Shown here piece by piece: positions 1 to 9,873 of a stretch of DNA of 64,000 nucleotides (position 1 is its first letter; each line of letters opens with the position of its first letter). This stretch comes from Massilia antarctica (lineage in GTDB: Bacteria > Pseudomonadota > Gammaproteobacteria > Burkholderiales > Burkholderiaceae_D). The stretch covers positions 1,178,001-1,242,000 of the forward strand of contig NZ_CP065053.1 in the NCBI RefSeq assembly GCF_015689335.1, in the 5' to 3' direction. Position numbers and translations under genes: made by a program. The notes beneath the pieces are model-generated. The model saw only the letters and a program-made list of their open reading frames with translations, was not told the DNA's origin and did not search any database.

Positions 1-2052
1 GCAATCGGCCTGGTATTCCAGCCCGACCAGGCTTTCGACCACCTTGTGGCTCAGGACCGAGTAATTCATCCGGCCCACGCCATACCAGCGCTTCGAGAGC
101 GGCCACTGGGACGATATCATCGCATTCTTGACGCTGTCGCGCAGGAAGCGATATTCCGCGTTGATGACTTTTTTCTCGCCCGGCTGCCACTGCACCCCGT
201 AGTTGGACGCGACCACGCTGCTGGCGCTGGCATTGTATTGCACCGCGCTGTCGAAGTTCCATTTCTCGGAAATCCGTCCGGACGCCTGCAGCAGCACGTC
301 GGAGCGGCTTTCGGTGCGCGGCGCGTTGGCCTGCAGCTGCACCCTCTGCTCGTTCAGATAATAACGCTGCCCGAACACCAGGCGCAGGCGCTCGGCGCCG
401 TTCGACTCCAGAAAGCGTGAGACCAGGGCCGCCGTCATTTGGTTCGCGTCCGACACCCGGTCGTTGCCGATAAAGCGGTTTTCGCTGAAGATCTGGGCCA
501 TGTTGAAGCTGGCTTCGAAGGTATCGAAATTCGGAAACTTGCTCTGGTCCTTGTACGGCGTGTACACGTAGAACAGGCGCGGTTCGAGCGTCTGCGTCAT
601 CTGGCGTCCGACCAGCTTGGCATCGCGCTCGAACACCAGGCCGCTGTCGAGCGAAAAGGTGGGCAGCACGCGCGTGAGCGAGGTCGGGGCGTTGGCGACG
701 CTGTCGACACCACGGCCAAGCTCGTACGCGCTGGCGTGCAGGCTGAGCTTGGGCGTGATGTGGTAACCGGGACGCACGATCGGATAACTGATCTGCGGCA
801 TCACGACCGCACGGTTGCCGGTCGGCAGGTCCGGATGGGAAAAACGGGTCATTTCGGTGTCGACCGCCCAGTCGAAGCCGTTGACGTCGTAGCGGCCGGA
901 ATGAAACAACAGTTCCGGCAGGCGCGCATACGGACGCGCAATGAAGAAATTCGGATCCTGCAAAATCTGGTAGCTTTGCGCCCGCAGCGACATATTCCAG
1001 TGCTCGGCGCGATAGTCGGTGCGCACTTCGCGCACCAGCTGGCGTTCGGCGCTGCTGGAAATCGATTGCGAGAAGTCGCTCGGATAATTGTCATCCGAGG
1101 CCCCGTTCAGGTTCCAGCCCAGGGACAGGCCGCGCGCGATGCCCTGGTTGTGCAGGGAATTGATGCGCCAGCGGTCGGTCTTGGTGATCTTATCGTTGGG
1201 CAAAACTTCGGCATGGGTCTGGCCGGCATAGCCGCCATAGTCGTTTTCGCCCAGATAGCGCGCGGTGGCGCCGAACTGGATGCCGCGGTCGAGCATCCAG
1301 CGCGGATACAGGGTCAGGTCGCGGTTGGGCGCGATGTTCACGTAGTAAGGCTGCAAGACCTCGGCGCGGCCCTTGGAGCGCAGGCCCACGGTCGGCGGCA
1401 GCCAGCCCGAGCGGCGCGCGCCCGACAGCGAGAACGATAGCGCCGGCGTGCCGATGATCGGCACACCCTTGAAATAGATCACGGTCTTGCCGGCCACGCC
1501 GACGTCGCGCCCGGCGTCCAGGCGCAGGGTGTTCGACTTGAGGTACCAGTCGGGCGTGAGGCCTTCGCAGGTGGTGTAGGTACCGTCGCTGACGATGGCT
1601 TCGTCTTCGCTGATGAAATCGACCCGCCTGGCCGCGCCCTGCGCGTTGTTGAGTCCCATGCGGTACTCGGGACGCAGCACCCAGCCCTTGCCCGAAGACA
1701 AGTTCAGCTGCAGCTCATCGCCCTTGTAGGTATCGCCGAAGCGTTCCATCCAGACATTGCCGTTGGCGGTGACTTCATTCTCGACGTTCTTGAAACAGGC
1801 GCGGTCGGCTTTCATCCGGGTTTGTCCCCGGCTCAGTTCGACACTGCGCTCAAGAATGAGTTCGCGTTCGGGGCGGCCGGAAATTTCCTCTGCGCGTACG
1901 GTCACGGGCAGGTTCGGATCTTCGGTACGTTCGCGCTTTTGGACGTTCTGGACGGTTTGGGCGTGCAAGGGCACCGCGGTGGCGGTGACGAGCGCCGTCA
2001 GGGCATAGGCCCAACGCTGCGAGGGGAGAGCTGCCGGTTTTTTCCAGCTCAT
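1..2052 (-). CDS. lptD: LPS-assembly protein LptD, 5' part only
   Basis: LptD is the outer-membrane beta-barrel that, with LptE, inserts lipopolysaccharide into the outer leaflet. Translating the minus strand from the ATG at 2052 gives 684 uninterrupted codons that run off the window start, so the C-terminus is missing. The protein begins MSWKKPAALPSQRWAYALTA, a signal peptide ending near HAQ. An OstA/LptA-like periplasmic jellyroll follows (around residues 45-160, with RAEEISGRPERE and KADRACFKNVENEVTANGNV). After it come the LptD barrel segments (GARRSGWLPPTVG, LEPRLFYVYTPYKDQS, SLVGLEYQADC at the edge). It is divergent from amgK with 97 bp between the starts. surA would be expected further along the transcript, outside the window. 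Confidence is high; only the exact start is inferred. Confidence 0.95.
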   Translation of the reverse strand, partial: MSWKKPAALPSQRWAYALTALVTATAVPLHAQTVQNVQKRERTEDPNLPVTVRAEEISGRPERELILERSVELSRGQTRMKADRACFKNVENEVTANGNVWMERFGDTYKGDELQLNLSSGKGWVLRPEYRMGLNNAQGAARRVDFISEDEAIVSDGTYTTCEGLTPDWYLKSNTLRLDAGRDVGVAGKTVIYFKGVPIIGTPALSFSLSGARRSGWLPPTVGLRSKGRAEVLQPYYVNIAPNRDLTLYPRWMLDRGIQFGATARYLGENDYGGYAGQTHAEVLPNDKITKTDRWRINSLHNQGIARGLSLGWNLNGASDDNYPSDFSQSISSSAERQLVREVRTDYRAEHWNMSLRAQSYQILQDPNFFIARPYARLPELLFHSGRYDVNGFDWAVDTEMTRFSHPDLPTGNRAVVMPQISYPIVRPGYHITPKLSLHASAYELGRGVDSVANAPTSLTRVLPTFSLDSGLVFERDAKLVGRQMTQTLEPRLFYVYTPYKDQSKFPNFDTFEASFNMAQIFSENRFIGNDRVSDANQMTAALVSRFLESNGAERLRLVFGQRYYLNEQRVQLQANAPRTESRSDVLLQASGRISEKWNFDSAVQYNASASSVVASNYGVQWQPGEKKVINAEYRFLRDSVKNAMISSQWPLSKRWYGVGRMNYSVLSHKVVESLVGLEYQADC

Positions 2053-2149
2053 GAAATGACGTGTGCAAACACCATGGCAGGCGATTTTTTGAGTTTAATC
2101 CCTTATTATATGGGAATCTTCATCTTCAATCGGATTCTCAGGCTGCATC

Positions 2150-3205
2150 ATGTCTTCAACCCTCCCCACCGCCCCCGCAACATCGTCGGACACCCGCCTG
2201 ACGCAGCTCACCACCTGGCTCGATACCCTGGGCTTGGTGCAGGTCGAATCGCGCCGTCCGGCCTCGGCCGACGCCAGCTTCCGCCGCTACTTCCGGCTCA
2301 ACGTCGCGCCCGCACTGCGCGCCAAACTGGGCGACACCCTGATCGCCATGGATGCCCCGCCCGAGCGCGAAAACGTGCCGGCCTTCATCCACGTGCAAGG
2401 CTTGCTGCTGGCGGCCGGCGTGTCGGTGCCGGCCATCGTGGCGCAGGATGTGGCCAATGGCTTCCTGCTGCTGTCCGACCTGGGCAGCACCACTTACCTG
2501 CAGCGCCTCGACGTCGACAATGCGCCCTTCATGTACTCGGATTCGGTGGACGCGCTGATCAAGTTCCAGCTTGCCAGCGAACCGGGCGTGCTGCCCGACT
2601 ACGACCGCGCCTTCATCGAGCGCGAGCTGAACCTGTTCCCGGAATGGTTCGTCGGCAAGCACCTTGGCGTGACCATGACGCCGGCACAAAGTGCCACCCT
2701 GACCAAGGTGTTCGAGGCGATCATCGCCAACAACCTGGCCCAGCAACAGGTTTTCATGCACCGCGATTTCCATTCGCGCAACCTGATGTTCATGGACCAG
2801 GGCAATCCCGGCGTGCTGGACTTCCAGGATGCCGTGTTCGGCCCGGTCACCTATGACCTGGCCTCGCTGCTGCGCGACGCCTATGTGCAGTGGGATGAAG
2901 AAATCGTGCTCGACTGGGTGGTGCGCTACTGGCAGCGCGCCAAGGCGGTCGGGCTGCCGGTCAATCCGGACATCGACGCGTTTTACCAGGACTTCGAATT
3001 CATGGCCTTGCAGCGCCACCTGAAAATCCTCGGCATCTTCTGCCGCCTGAACTACCGCGACGGCAAGAGCGCCTACCTGGGCGATCTGCCGACCGTGATC
3101 GACTACGTGCGCAAGACCTGCAACCGCTACATCGTCCTCAAACCGCTGGCGCGCCTGCTCGACGCCTTCGAGGACAAGGTGCCGCAAGTGGGCTACACCT
3201 TCTGA
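2150..3205 (+). CDS. amgK: N-acetylmuramate/N-acetylglucosamine anomeric kinase AmgK
   Basis: 351-residue aminoglycoside-phosphotransferase-fold kinase. The Brenner-type catalytic loop is visible around residues 204-211 (HRDFHSRN), and the metal-binding aspartate follows in VLDFQDAVFGPVTYDLASLL. In Pseudomonas the homologue phosphorylates recovered MurNAc and GlcNAc at C1, and MurU then makes UDP-MurNAc, bypassing de novo synthesis and its fosfomycin-sensitive step. The gene faces away from lptD and is followed after 13 bp by murU, the order expected for this recycling route. Family and context are strong; substrate specificity is inferred from the partner gene. Confidence 0.9.
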   Translation: MSSTLPTAPATSSDTRLTQLTTWLDTLGLVQVESRRPASADASFRRYFRLNVAPALRAKLGDTLIAMDAPPERENVPAFIHVQGLLLAAGVSVPAIVAQDVANGFLLLSDLGSTTYLQRLDVDNAPFMYSDSVDALIKFQLASEPGVLPDYDRAFIERELNLFPEWFVGKHLGVTMTPAQSATLTKVFEAIIANNLAQQQVFMHRDFHSRNLMFMDQGNPGVLDFQDAVFGPVTYDLASLLRDAYVQWDEEIVLDWVVRYWQRAKAVGLPVNPDIDAFYQDFEFMALQRHLKILGIFCRLNYRDGKSAYLGDLPTVIDYVRKTCNRYIVLKPLARLLDAFEDKVPQVGYTF

Positions 3206-3218
3206 TGCGGGGCCACTC

Positions 3219-3937
3219 ATGAAAGCCATGATCCTGGCCGCCGGCCGCGGCGAACGCATGCGGCCACTGACCGACCATTGTCCCAAGCCGCTGCTGAAAG
3301 TGCGCGGCCGCCCGCTGATCGTCTGGCACATCCTGAACCTGGTGCGCGCCGGGATCACCGAGATCGTCATCAACCACGCGTACATGGGCGAGATGATCGA
3401 GCGCGAACTGGGCGACGGCGGCAAGTACGGCGCGCGCATTGCCTACTCGCCCGAAACGGTGGCGCTGGAGACGGCCGGCGGCATCGCCAAAGCGCTGCCC
3501 CTGCTGGGCGACGAACCGTTCCTGGTGCTGTCGGCCGACATCTACTGCCCCTACTTCGATTTTTCCCAGGTCACCGACGTGCTGGTGGACGAAGACATGT
3601 GGGGCAATCCCTACCCGCCTGAAAAGCGCGACGCCTGCTGGATTTACCTCACGCCGAATCCCTTCCACAATCCCAAGGGCGACTTCGGCCTGACCATGTA
3701 CCAGGTGGCCAACCATGCCGCGACGATGTGGAATTTCTCGAACATCGGCGTGTACCGGCCGGAGATGTTCAAGGCGATCGCCCCGGGCACGCATGCGCGC
3801 CTGGGCACCCTGATCCGCCAGTACGCGGACCTGGGCCAGGTGGGCGGCGAAATCTATGAAGGCGACTGGGTCAACGTCGGCACGGTGGCGCAGCTCGACG
3901 AACTGAACGCGCCGCCTGGCGCGCGCAAAGGGGCACC

Positions 3938-3941
<4 letters not shown>
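3219..3941 (+). CDS. murU: N-acetylmuramate 1-phosphate uridylyltransferase MurU
   Basis: 240-residue nucleotidyltransferase that uses UTP to convert MurNAc-1-phosphate to UDP-MurNAc in the cell-wall recycling shunt. The N-terminal signature LAAGRGERMRPLTD (residues 7-20) with KPLLKV is the NTP-binding loop of this superfamily. LSADIYCPYF (near residue 107) carries a metal-binding aspartate. It lies 13 bp after amgK, and its stop overlaps the pepP start by 4 bp (ATGA), so the genes are probably translated from one message. A generic sugar-nucleotide pyrophosphorylase would look similar; the amgK neighbour makes MurU the best call. Confidence 0.88.
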
Positions 3942-5280
<1,339 letters not shown>

Positions 5281-5281
<1 letters not shown>

Positions 5282-6426
5282 TGGATAACACACACACATT
5301 CGACGTGGCGATCTGCGGCGCCGGCCCGGTGGGCATGGCGCTGGCCGCCCTGCTGGCGCGGCGCGGCATGGATGACAAGCGCATTGGCCTGATCGACGCC
5401 AGGGCGCTGGGCGCGGCGCTGGGCGACCCGCGCTCGATCGCGCTGTCGTACGGCAGCCGCCTGCTGCTGGAAGAAATCGGCGCCTGGCCTCTTCCCGCCA
5501 CGGCCATCCATCAGGTCCACGTGTCGCGCCGCGGCCATTTCGGGCGCAGCCTGATCGACCGCGCCGAGCATGGCGTGGAGGCGCTCGGTTACGTGGCGCG
5601 CTACGGCGACCTGGTGTCGGCCCTGTCGGCGGCATGCGAACGCGCCGGCGTGGTGGCGCTACGGCCGGCGCGCGTGAGCGGCCACACGGAGCGTGCCGAC
5701 GGGGTCGGGCTGACCCTCGACGATGGCCGCGCGCTGGACGCCGCGGTGGTGGTGCAGGCCGAAGGCGGCGTGTTCGGCGAACAGGATGCCAGGTCGCGCA
5801 CGCACGACTACCGGCAGACGGCGGTGATTGCGCGGATCAGCGCCAGCGCGCCGCTTGCACACCGCGCGTACGAGCGCTTTACCGGCGACGGGCCGCTGGC
5901 CTTGCTGCCGCAGGACGGCGCCGATGGCCATCAGTATGCGCTGGTGTGGTGCGTGCGGCCGGAGCGCGCGCAGGCGCTGCTGGCGCTCGATGATGCGGCC
6001 TTCCTGGCGCAGCTGGGCGAGGCCTTCGGGCAGCGCCTGGGACGATTTACCGCGACCGGCGCGCGCAGTGCCTATCGGCTCGGGCTCAATGCCGAACCGG
6101 CTGCGACAAAGCGCACGGTGGCGATCGGAAATGCGGCCCAGACCTTGCACCCGGTGGCGGGACAGGGCTTGAACCTGGGCTTGCGCGACGCCGCCGTGCT
6201 GGCGCGGCTGCTTGCGCGCGAGGCCGGGCCGGCGGCACTAAGCGCGTTCGCGGGCGAGCGCCAGACCGACCGCAAGCTGGTGGTGGAGCTGACCGACACG
6301 ATGGCGCGCGCGTTCGCGCACAAGGGACCGGGGCAGGCGCTGCTCGGATTGTCGCTTGGCTTGCTCGACACATTCAACCCGGCGAAAAATCTGCTGGGTG
6401 AATGGATGATGTTCGGACGGCGCTGA
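5281..6426 (+). CDS. ubiH: UbiH/UbiF/COQ6-family FAD monooxygenase, probably UbiH
   Basis: 381-residue flavoprotein hydroxylase of ubiquinone biosynthesis, acting on the polyprenylated aromatic ring. The FAD dinucleotide-binding loop is near the N-terminus (AICGAGPVGMALAALLA). DPRSIALSYGSRLLLE is typical of this family. The second FAD motif, carrying the ubiH/COQ6 signature, is GNAAQTLHPVAGQGLNLGLR (about residues 281-300). The start chosen is ATG at 5281, which shares its A with the pepP stop; a TTG 48 bp upstream would add residues unlike the family. Position after pepP supports UbiH over UbiF or UbiI, but which ring carbon is hydroxylated cannot be read from sequence. Confidence 0.88.
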
Positions 6427-6435
6427 TACCGGCGT

Positions 6436-8100
6436 TTAAAACTCTTCCCAATCCTCGGCCGGCGCGGTGCCGGCCAGCTGCTTTTTCACCGGTGCGCGCA
6501 GCGCCGGCTTGGGCGTGCCGCGTGCCGCCGGCTGGCGCGGCGCCGACACCGCCACGCCGGCATTGAGCTTGAATACGCTGACCACGGCGGCCAGCTGGCG
6601 CGCCTGGTCCTGCATCGCTTCGGACGCCGCCGCCGCCTCTTCCACCAGCGCCGCGTTTTGCTGCGTCACCTGGTCCATCTGCGCGACCGCCTGGTTGATC
6701 TGCTCGATCCCAAGGGTCTGCTCCTGGCTGGCCGCCGCGATGTCGCCCATGATATCGGTCACCCGGCGGATGCTCTGGACGATATCGTCCATCGTGCTGC
6801 CCGCCTCGTTGACCAGTTTGCCGCCCGCCTCGACCTGCTCGACCGAGCTGCCGATCAGGCTCTTGATTTCCTTTGCCGCCTGGGCCGAGCGCTGCGCCAG
6901 GTTGCGCACCTCGCTCGCCACTACCGCAAACCCGCGTCCCTGCTCGCCCGCGCGCGCCGCTTCCACCGCCGCATTCAAGGCCAGGATATTGGTCTGGAAC
7001 GCGATCCCGTCGATCACGCCAATGATGTCGACGATCTTCTTGCTGGCCTCGTTGATGCGGCCCATCGTATCGACCACATTGCCGATCACGTTACCGCCCT
7101 TGGTGGCCACGTCCGACGCCGTCGCGGCCAGGGTGCTGGCCTCGCGCGCGTTGTCGGCGCTCTGCTTGACGGTGGATGTGAGTTCTTCCATCGACGATGC
7201 GGTTTCCTCCAGCGAGCTGGCTTGTTGCTCGGTGCGGCTCGACAGGTCCAGGTTGCCGGCCGCGATCTCGGACGAGGCGACGGAAATCGTATCGGTGCCC
7301 TGGCGCACCTGACGCACCACGTCGACCAGGCTGTCGTTCATCTTTTGCAGCGCCGTGAGCAACTGGCCGATTTCGTCGTTCGATTCGATCTTGACGGTGT
7401 CGGTCAGATTGCCGCCGGCGATGCTGTTGGCAAAGCGCAGCGCCTCGGCGATTGAGCGCGAGATGCCGCGAATGAGCGCCGCGCCGATCAAGAGGCCAAG
7501 GGCCGCGCTAAAGACAATCAGGCCGATGGCAAGCGCGCGCGCCGTCTCGAAACGCGCGGTGGCTTGCTCATACTCGGATTTGCCGACGCCAAGCTGGTAC
7601 TTGATCAGCGCATTCATGTTGTCGCGCACCGGCTGGAAGGTCTTGGACAGCGCACCGTTCACCAAGGCGACCGCGGCCGGCACGTCCTTGGCGCGAAACG
7701 CGGCCAGGGTGGGCTTGATCCCCTGCGCCACGAACGCTTCCCGGCTCGCTTCAAACTTGGCCGCGATGATCTTTTCGTCGGGGGTCAGGTAGGTCAGCAT
7801 ATATTGGCCCCACACCGCCGTGACGGTCTTCACGCGCTGTTCGACTTCGTCGGCCACGGCGCCCAGGCCAGCCGGGTCGGCGCTGACCGCCTTCGACAGG
7901 CCGGTCTGGTTTTGCTGGATCTCGGTCAGCACTTCGGCCAGCATGCCCACCGCCACCAGGCGGTCCTCGTACACCGTTTTGAGCGCTTCGTTGGTCACGC
8001 TCAGGTTGCGCAAGCCGAGCAGGCCAATGAGCAGCGAAATCACGCTGAGCACCGCGATGACGAAAATGAGCCGTACCTTGATCGTCAGATTCTTAAACAT
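6436..8100 (-). CDS. Methyl-accepting chemotaxis protein
   Basis: 554-residue transmembrane chemoreceptor. TM1 is at about residues 10-32, followed by a four-helix-bundle periplasmic sensor, TM2 at about 190-212, HAMP, and a long coiled-coil signalling domain. The highly conserved hairpin is seen as [20 protein letters not shown]. The protein ends in EDWEEF, resembling the C-terminal NWETF-type pentapeptide that tethers CheR and CheB in high-abundance receptors. The start is the ATG at 8100, preceded by AAAGGT; an in-frame upstream extension lacks receptor character. Its stop is only 9 bp from the convergent ubiH stop. No che gene is nearby, so it is an orphan receptor; the ligand is unknown. 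Confidence 0.93.
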   Translation of the reverse strand: MFKNLTIKVRLIFVIAVLSVISLLIGLLGLRNLSVTNEALKTVYEDRLVAVGMLAEVLTEIQQNQTGLSKAVSADPAGLGAVADEVEQRVKTVTAVWGQYMLTYLTPDEKIIAAKFEASREAFVAQGIKPTLAAFRAKDVPAAVALVNGALSKTFQPVRDNMNALIKYQLGVGKSEYEQATARFETARALAIGLIVFSAALGLLIGAALIRGISRSIAEALRFANSIAGGNLTDTVKIESNDEIGQLLTALQKMNDSLVDVVRQVRQGTDTISVASSEIAAGNLDLSSRTEQQASSLEETASSMEELTSTVKQSADNAREASTLAATASDVATKGGNVIGNVVDTMGRINEASKKIVDIIGVIDGIAFQTNILALNAAVEAARAGEQGRGFAVVASEVRNLAQRSAQAAKEIKSLIGSSVEQVEAGGKLVNEAGSTMDDIVQSIRRVTDIMGDIAAASQEQTLGIEQINQAVAQMDQVTQQNAALVEEAAAASEAMQDQARQLAAVVSVFKLNAGVAVSAPRQPAARGTPKPALRAPVKKQLAGTAPAEDWEEF

Positions 8101-8218
8101 GGTCGGTGACCTTTCAGCATTCGTTGTAGGAACCAGATGCGCATGGCGGGGCGCGACGTGAAAAACCTGTCCTAAAAGAAATATACGCAACTTGGGCAGT
8201 GAGTTAAAGGGCGCTCTA

Positions 8219-8802
8219 TCAACATAGGACAAATTCAGCGCCGCTTGTGTTTGTGATGCGACAAGTGGAATTGTCATTTTCATAAGGAAAGTACTCAAAC
8301 TCCCCCGCCGCGAGGCGCTCCATTACGTCGACTTGCTGCAATTTCGTCAGCGCTGCCGGACGACCCAAGATCGTTCCTTCAGCGCGTGCGCGCGAGATAC
8401 CGGCCTGGGTGCGCTCGATCAGTAGGTCGCGTTCGAATTGAGCGACCGCGCCAAGAACACTCATGGTCATCTTGCCCGCAGCGCTTGTCAGATCCACAGC
8501 GCCGAGCGCTAAGCAATGCACACGAACAGAATCCGCCGCCAGTTGCGCTACCGTGAAACGCACATCCACGGCATTGCGGCACAACCTGTCTTGCTTGGTA
8601 ACGATCAGTACATCGCCAGGCTCCAGCAATCAAGCAATCGAGCGAACCGCGGGCGCTCAGCAGCAGCGACGCTTCCACTGATGCTCTCGCACACAATCAG
8701 GCGTTTGTTAACGGCAAAGCCAGCCGACTCGATCTCGTGAATCTGGTTGTCCGTGTTTTGATCAACCGTGCTGACCCTTGCCTAAATGAAGGTGCGAGAC
8801 AT
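8219..8802 (-). pseudogene. Serine resolvase (TniR/TniC type), broken
   Basis: The original gene can be read from ATG at 8802: MSRTFI, then a TAG stop at 8784-8782 where a tyrosine is expected, then ARVSTVDQNTDN with the rest of the catalytic N-terminus. Around 8636 the frame shifts, and the protein continues as EPGDVLIVTKQDRLCRN, LTSAAGKMTMSVLGAVAQFE and RDLLIERTQAGISRARAEG up to GRPAAL. The usual DNA-binding C-terminus is gone: after RLAAGE the sequence runs into the transposon end and host DNA before stopping at 8219. With a nonsense codon, a frameshift and a lost helix-turn-helix it cannot make active enzyme. It belongs to the resolvase/invertase superfamily, most like those of Tn402-type elements. 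Confidence 0.85.
8272..8296 (+). repeat. Left terminal inverted repeat of the Tn402-like element
   Basis: 25-bp end starting TGTCATTTTCATAAGG. It pairs with 9755-9779 in inverted orientation, 18 of 25 positions identical and 14 of the outer 16. The resolvase reading frame runs into this end, which explains its unusual C-terminus. Confidence 0.65.
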
Positions 8803-8813
8803 GTGTTAAAAAT

Positions 8814-8898
8814 CCGTACGAAATGGGATTACTAATCGTACGGCATGTCCGAGAACACATGTGTCTATCTTTCGTACATCCGAAACCGACCCTGTACG
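8814..8898. promoter_or_regulatory. res-like recombination region upstream of the resolvase remnant
   Basis: Two inverted-repeat pairs lie directly upstream of the broken resolvase. The first is CCGTACG at 8814-8820 with CGTACGG at 8837-8843 (30 bp overall). The second is CGTACA at 8873-8878 with TGTACG at 8893-8898 (26 bp overall). Spaced dyads just upstream of a resolvase gene are the expected layout of a res site. The region also lies in front of the antitoxin gene, so part of it may be that gene's promoter or operator. Confidence 0.55.
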
Positions 8899-8994
8899 TA
8901 AGCGATCGTTTTCATACACAGCGCCAAGGCTGGAGAGACAAAGAGTAAGTGATGCGCTACACTTACATTCATACTCACAGAAGGGCGGTGTGCT

Positions 8995-9204
8995 ATGGCA
9001 ACCCTGAAACACTCACTCGGCGATCATCACGTTCTTGATACTACTGCGACGACCGAAACGGTCGTGGAAGATACGATCGAAGCACGCCGAGCGCGCCGTA
9101 TGGCTGCGCTCAAGAAGGTTGCTGGTATCTGGTCGCACCGCCCAGACATCCCAGCGGACGGACTGGAATACCAGCGGGAACTGAGGTCTGAATGGCGGGC
9201 CTAG
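8995..9204 (+). CDS. Antitoxin of a VapBC-type toxin-antitoxin pair
   Basis: 69-residue protein directly before and overlapping a PIN-domain toxin. It has an acidic and Thr-rich N-terminal half, a basic stretch (EARRARRMAALKK) and a tryptophan-containing tail (AGIWSHRPDIPADGLEYQ) of the kind that wraps around a PIN toxin. AGGGCGG precedes the ATG. Its last 13 bases overlap the toxin start, so the two are translationally coupled. I do not recognise a specific DNA-binding fold (AbrB, RHH or Phd) with certainty. The antitoxin role rests mainly on size and position. Confidence 0.75.
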   Translation: MATLKHSLGDHHVLDTTATTETVVEDTIEARRARRMAALKKVAGIWSHRPDIPADGLEYQRELRSEWRA

Positions 9205-9671
9205 TTCTTTTTGACACCAATATCCTGATCGACTGGAGCAAAGGCTACGCGGAAGCGCTGACTGAATTAGCGCACTGGGACAATCCAGCCATCAGCGTGA
9301 TTACCTGGATGGAATTGTATGGTGGAGCCGATGTGACTGACGTGCCGCGTTTCGACGAATTCATGGCGGACTTCGGATTCGAGATCATCGAGATTGACCC
9401 CGAAATCATGCAGGCCGCAGCAGCCATCATGTCCGAGCGCCGCCGTCTAGGCCCGAAAATAGGATTACCGGATGCTATCATTCAGGCAACAGCCGATGTC
9501 AAGAAGCTGACTATTATCACGCGCAATACGAAGGACTTCAGGGGGCGTGACGTACGCGTTCCATACGAGCTTAAGACGACGTCAACCGTCAGCGTAGTGA
9601 ACATTAACCCTCCTGGCGAAACCCCAATACCCCCACGTGTAGGTCGGCCTACTTTGACGCACATCAAATAG
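9192..9671 (+). CDS. vapC: PIN-domain ribonuclease toxin, VapC family
   Basis: 159-residue PIN-domain protein, expected to be a Mg2+-dependent RNase that blocks translation by cutting tRNA or rRNA when the antitoxin is lost. The acidic active-site residues are in place: D8 in LFDTNILID, E41 in TWMELYGG, D94 in GLPDAIIQ, and the RNTKDF region at 111-116. The chain is about 25 residues longer than a typical VapC because of a proline-rich tail (NPPGETPIPPRVGRP). It is the last gene inside the Tn402-like element, so the pair is likely element cargo that stabilises it. Target RNA is unknown. Confidence 0.85.
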   Translation: MAGLVLFDTNILIDWSKGYAEALTELAHWDNPAISVITWMELYGGADVTDVPRFDEFMADFGFEIIEIDPEIMQAAAAIMSERRRLGPKIGLPDAIIQATADVKKLTIITRNTKDFRGRDVRVPYELKTTSTVSVVNINPPGETPIPPRVGRPTLTHIK

Positions 9672-9754
9672 ATAGCAGCGCGCGACGTGCTTCGGCAGCA
9701 GCCAGGAAGCCCGCGGCAGGTCATCAGCGCTGTGCAATTAGCTCCTGAAAATCT

Positions 9755-9779
9755 GTGCAGTCGCCTTTTGAAAACGACA
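9755..9779 (-). repeat. Right terminal inverted repeat of the Tn402-like element
   Basis: Read on the minus strand it begins TGTCGTTTTCAAAAGGCGAC and ends TGCAC, very close to Tn402/Tn5053 ends. A second related motif (TTTTCAGGAG, then TGCAC) lies immediately internal, around 9734-9754. Confidence 0.7.
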
Positions 9780-9815
9780 GGTGCCCGGCAAGACGTCGTG
9801 GAATAGCCCGGGACG

Positions 9816-9855
9816 AAAAAAAACGCGCCAGCCTCATCGGGTGGCGCGTTTTTTT
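9816..9855. terminator. Bidirectional intrinsic terminator
   Basis: ACGCGCCA and TGGCGCGT form an 8-bp GC-rich stem around an 11-nt loop, with a run of A on the left and T on the right. It can terminate transcription from both sides: the element's toxin gene from the left and pntB from the right. Confidence 0.85.
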
Positions 9856-9873
9856 ACTTGAGACAGCCGATGA

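Larger units (their letters stand above)
8272..9779. mobile_element. Non-autonomous Tn402/Tn5053-like element carrying a toxin-antitoxin pair
   Basis: A 1508-bp unit bounded by inverted ends. The left end reads TGTCATTTTCATAAGG and the right end, on the minus strand, TGTCGTTTTCAAAAGG (14 of the first 16 bases match). These ends resemble the TGTCRTTTTCAGAAG termini of Tn402/Tn5053 transposons. Just inside the right end is a second TTTTCAGGAG...TGCAC unit, like the internal transposase-binding repeats of that family. Contents in order are a broken resolvase, a res-like region and an antitoxin-toxin pair. tniA, tniB and tniQ are absent, so it would need transposition functions in trans. The flanking pentamers (GGAAT and GGTGC) do not form a target duplication. 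Family assignment is from remembered end sequences. Confidence 0.7.

Noticed and set aside
8228..8263. Second transposon-end-like stretch (minus strand, TGTCGCATCACAAACACAAG) just left of the Tn402-like element
   Set aside because: It resembles some Tn7-like ends only loosely, and no partner end was found.
8101..8298. Upstream extension of the chemoreceptor
   Set aside because: The added residues are not hydrophobic or receptor-like and would cross into the mobile element; the ATG at 8100 has a good RBS and starts directly before TM1.
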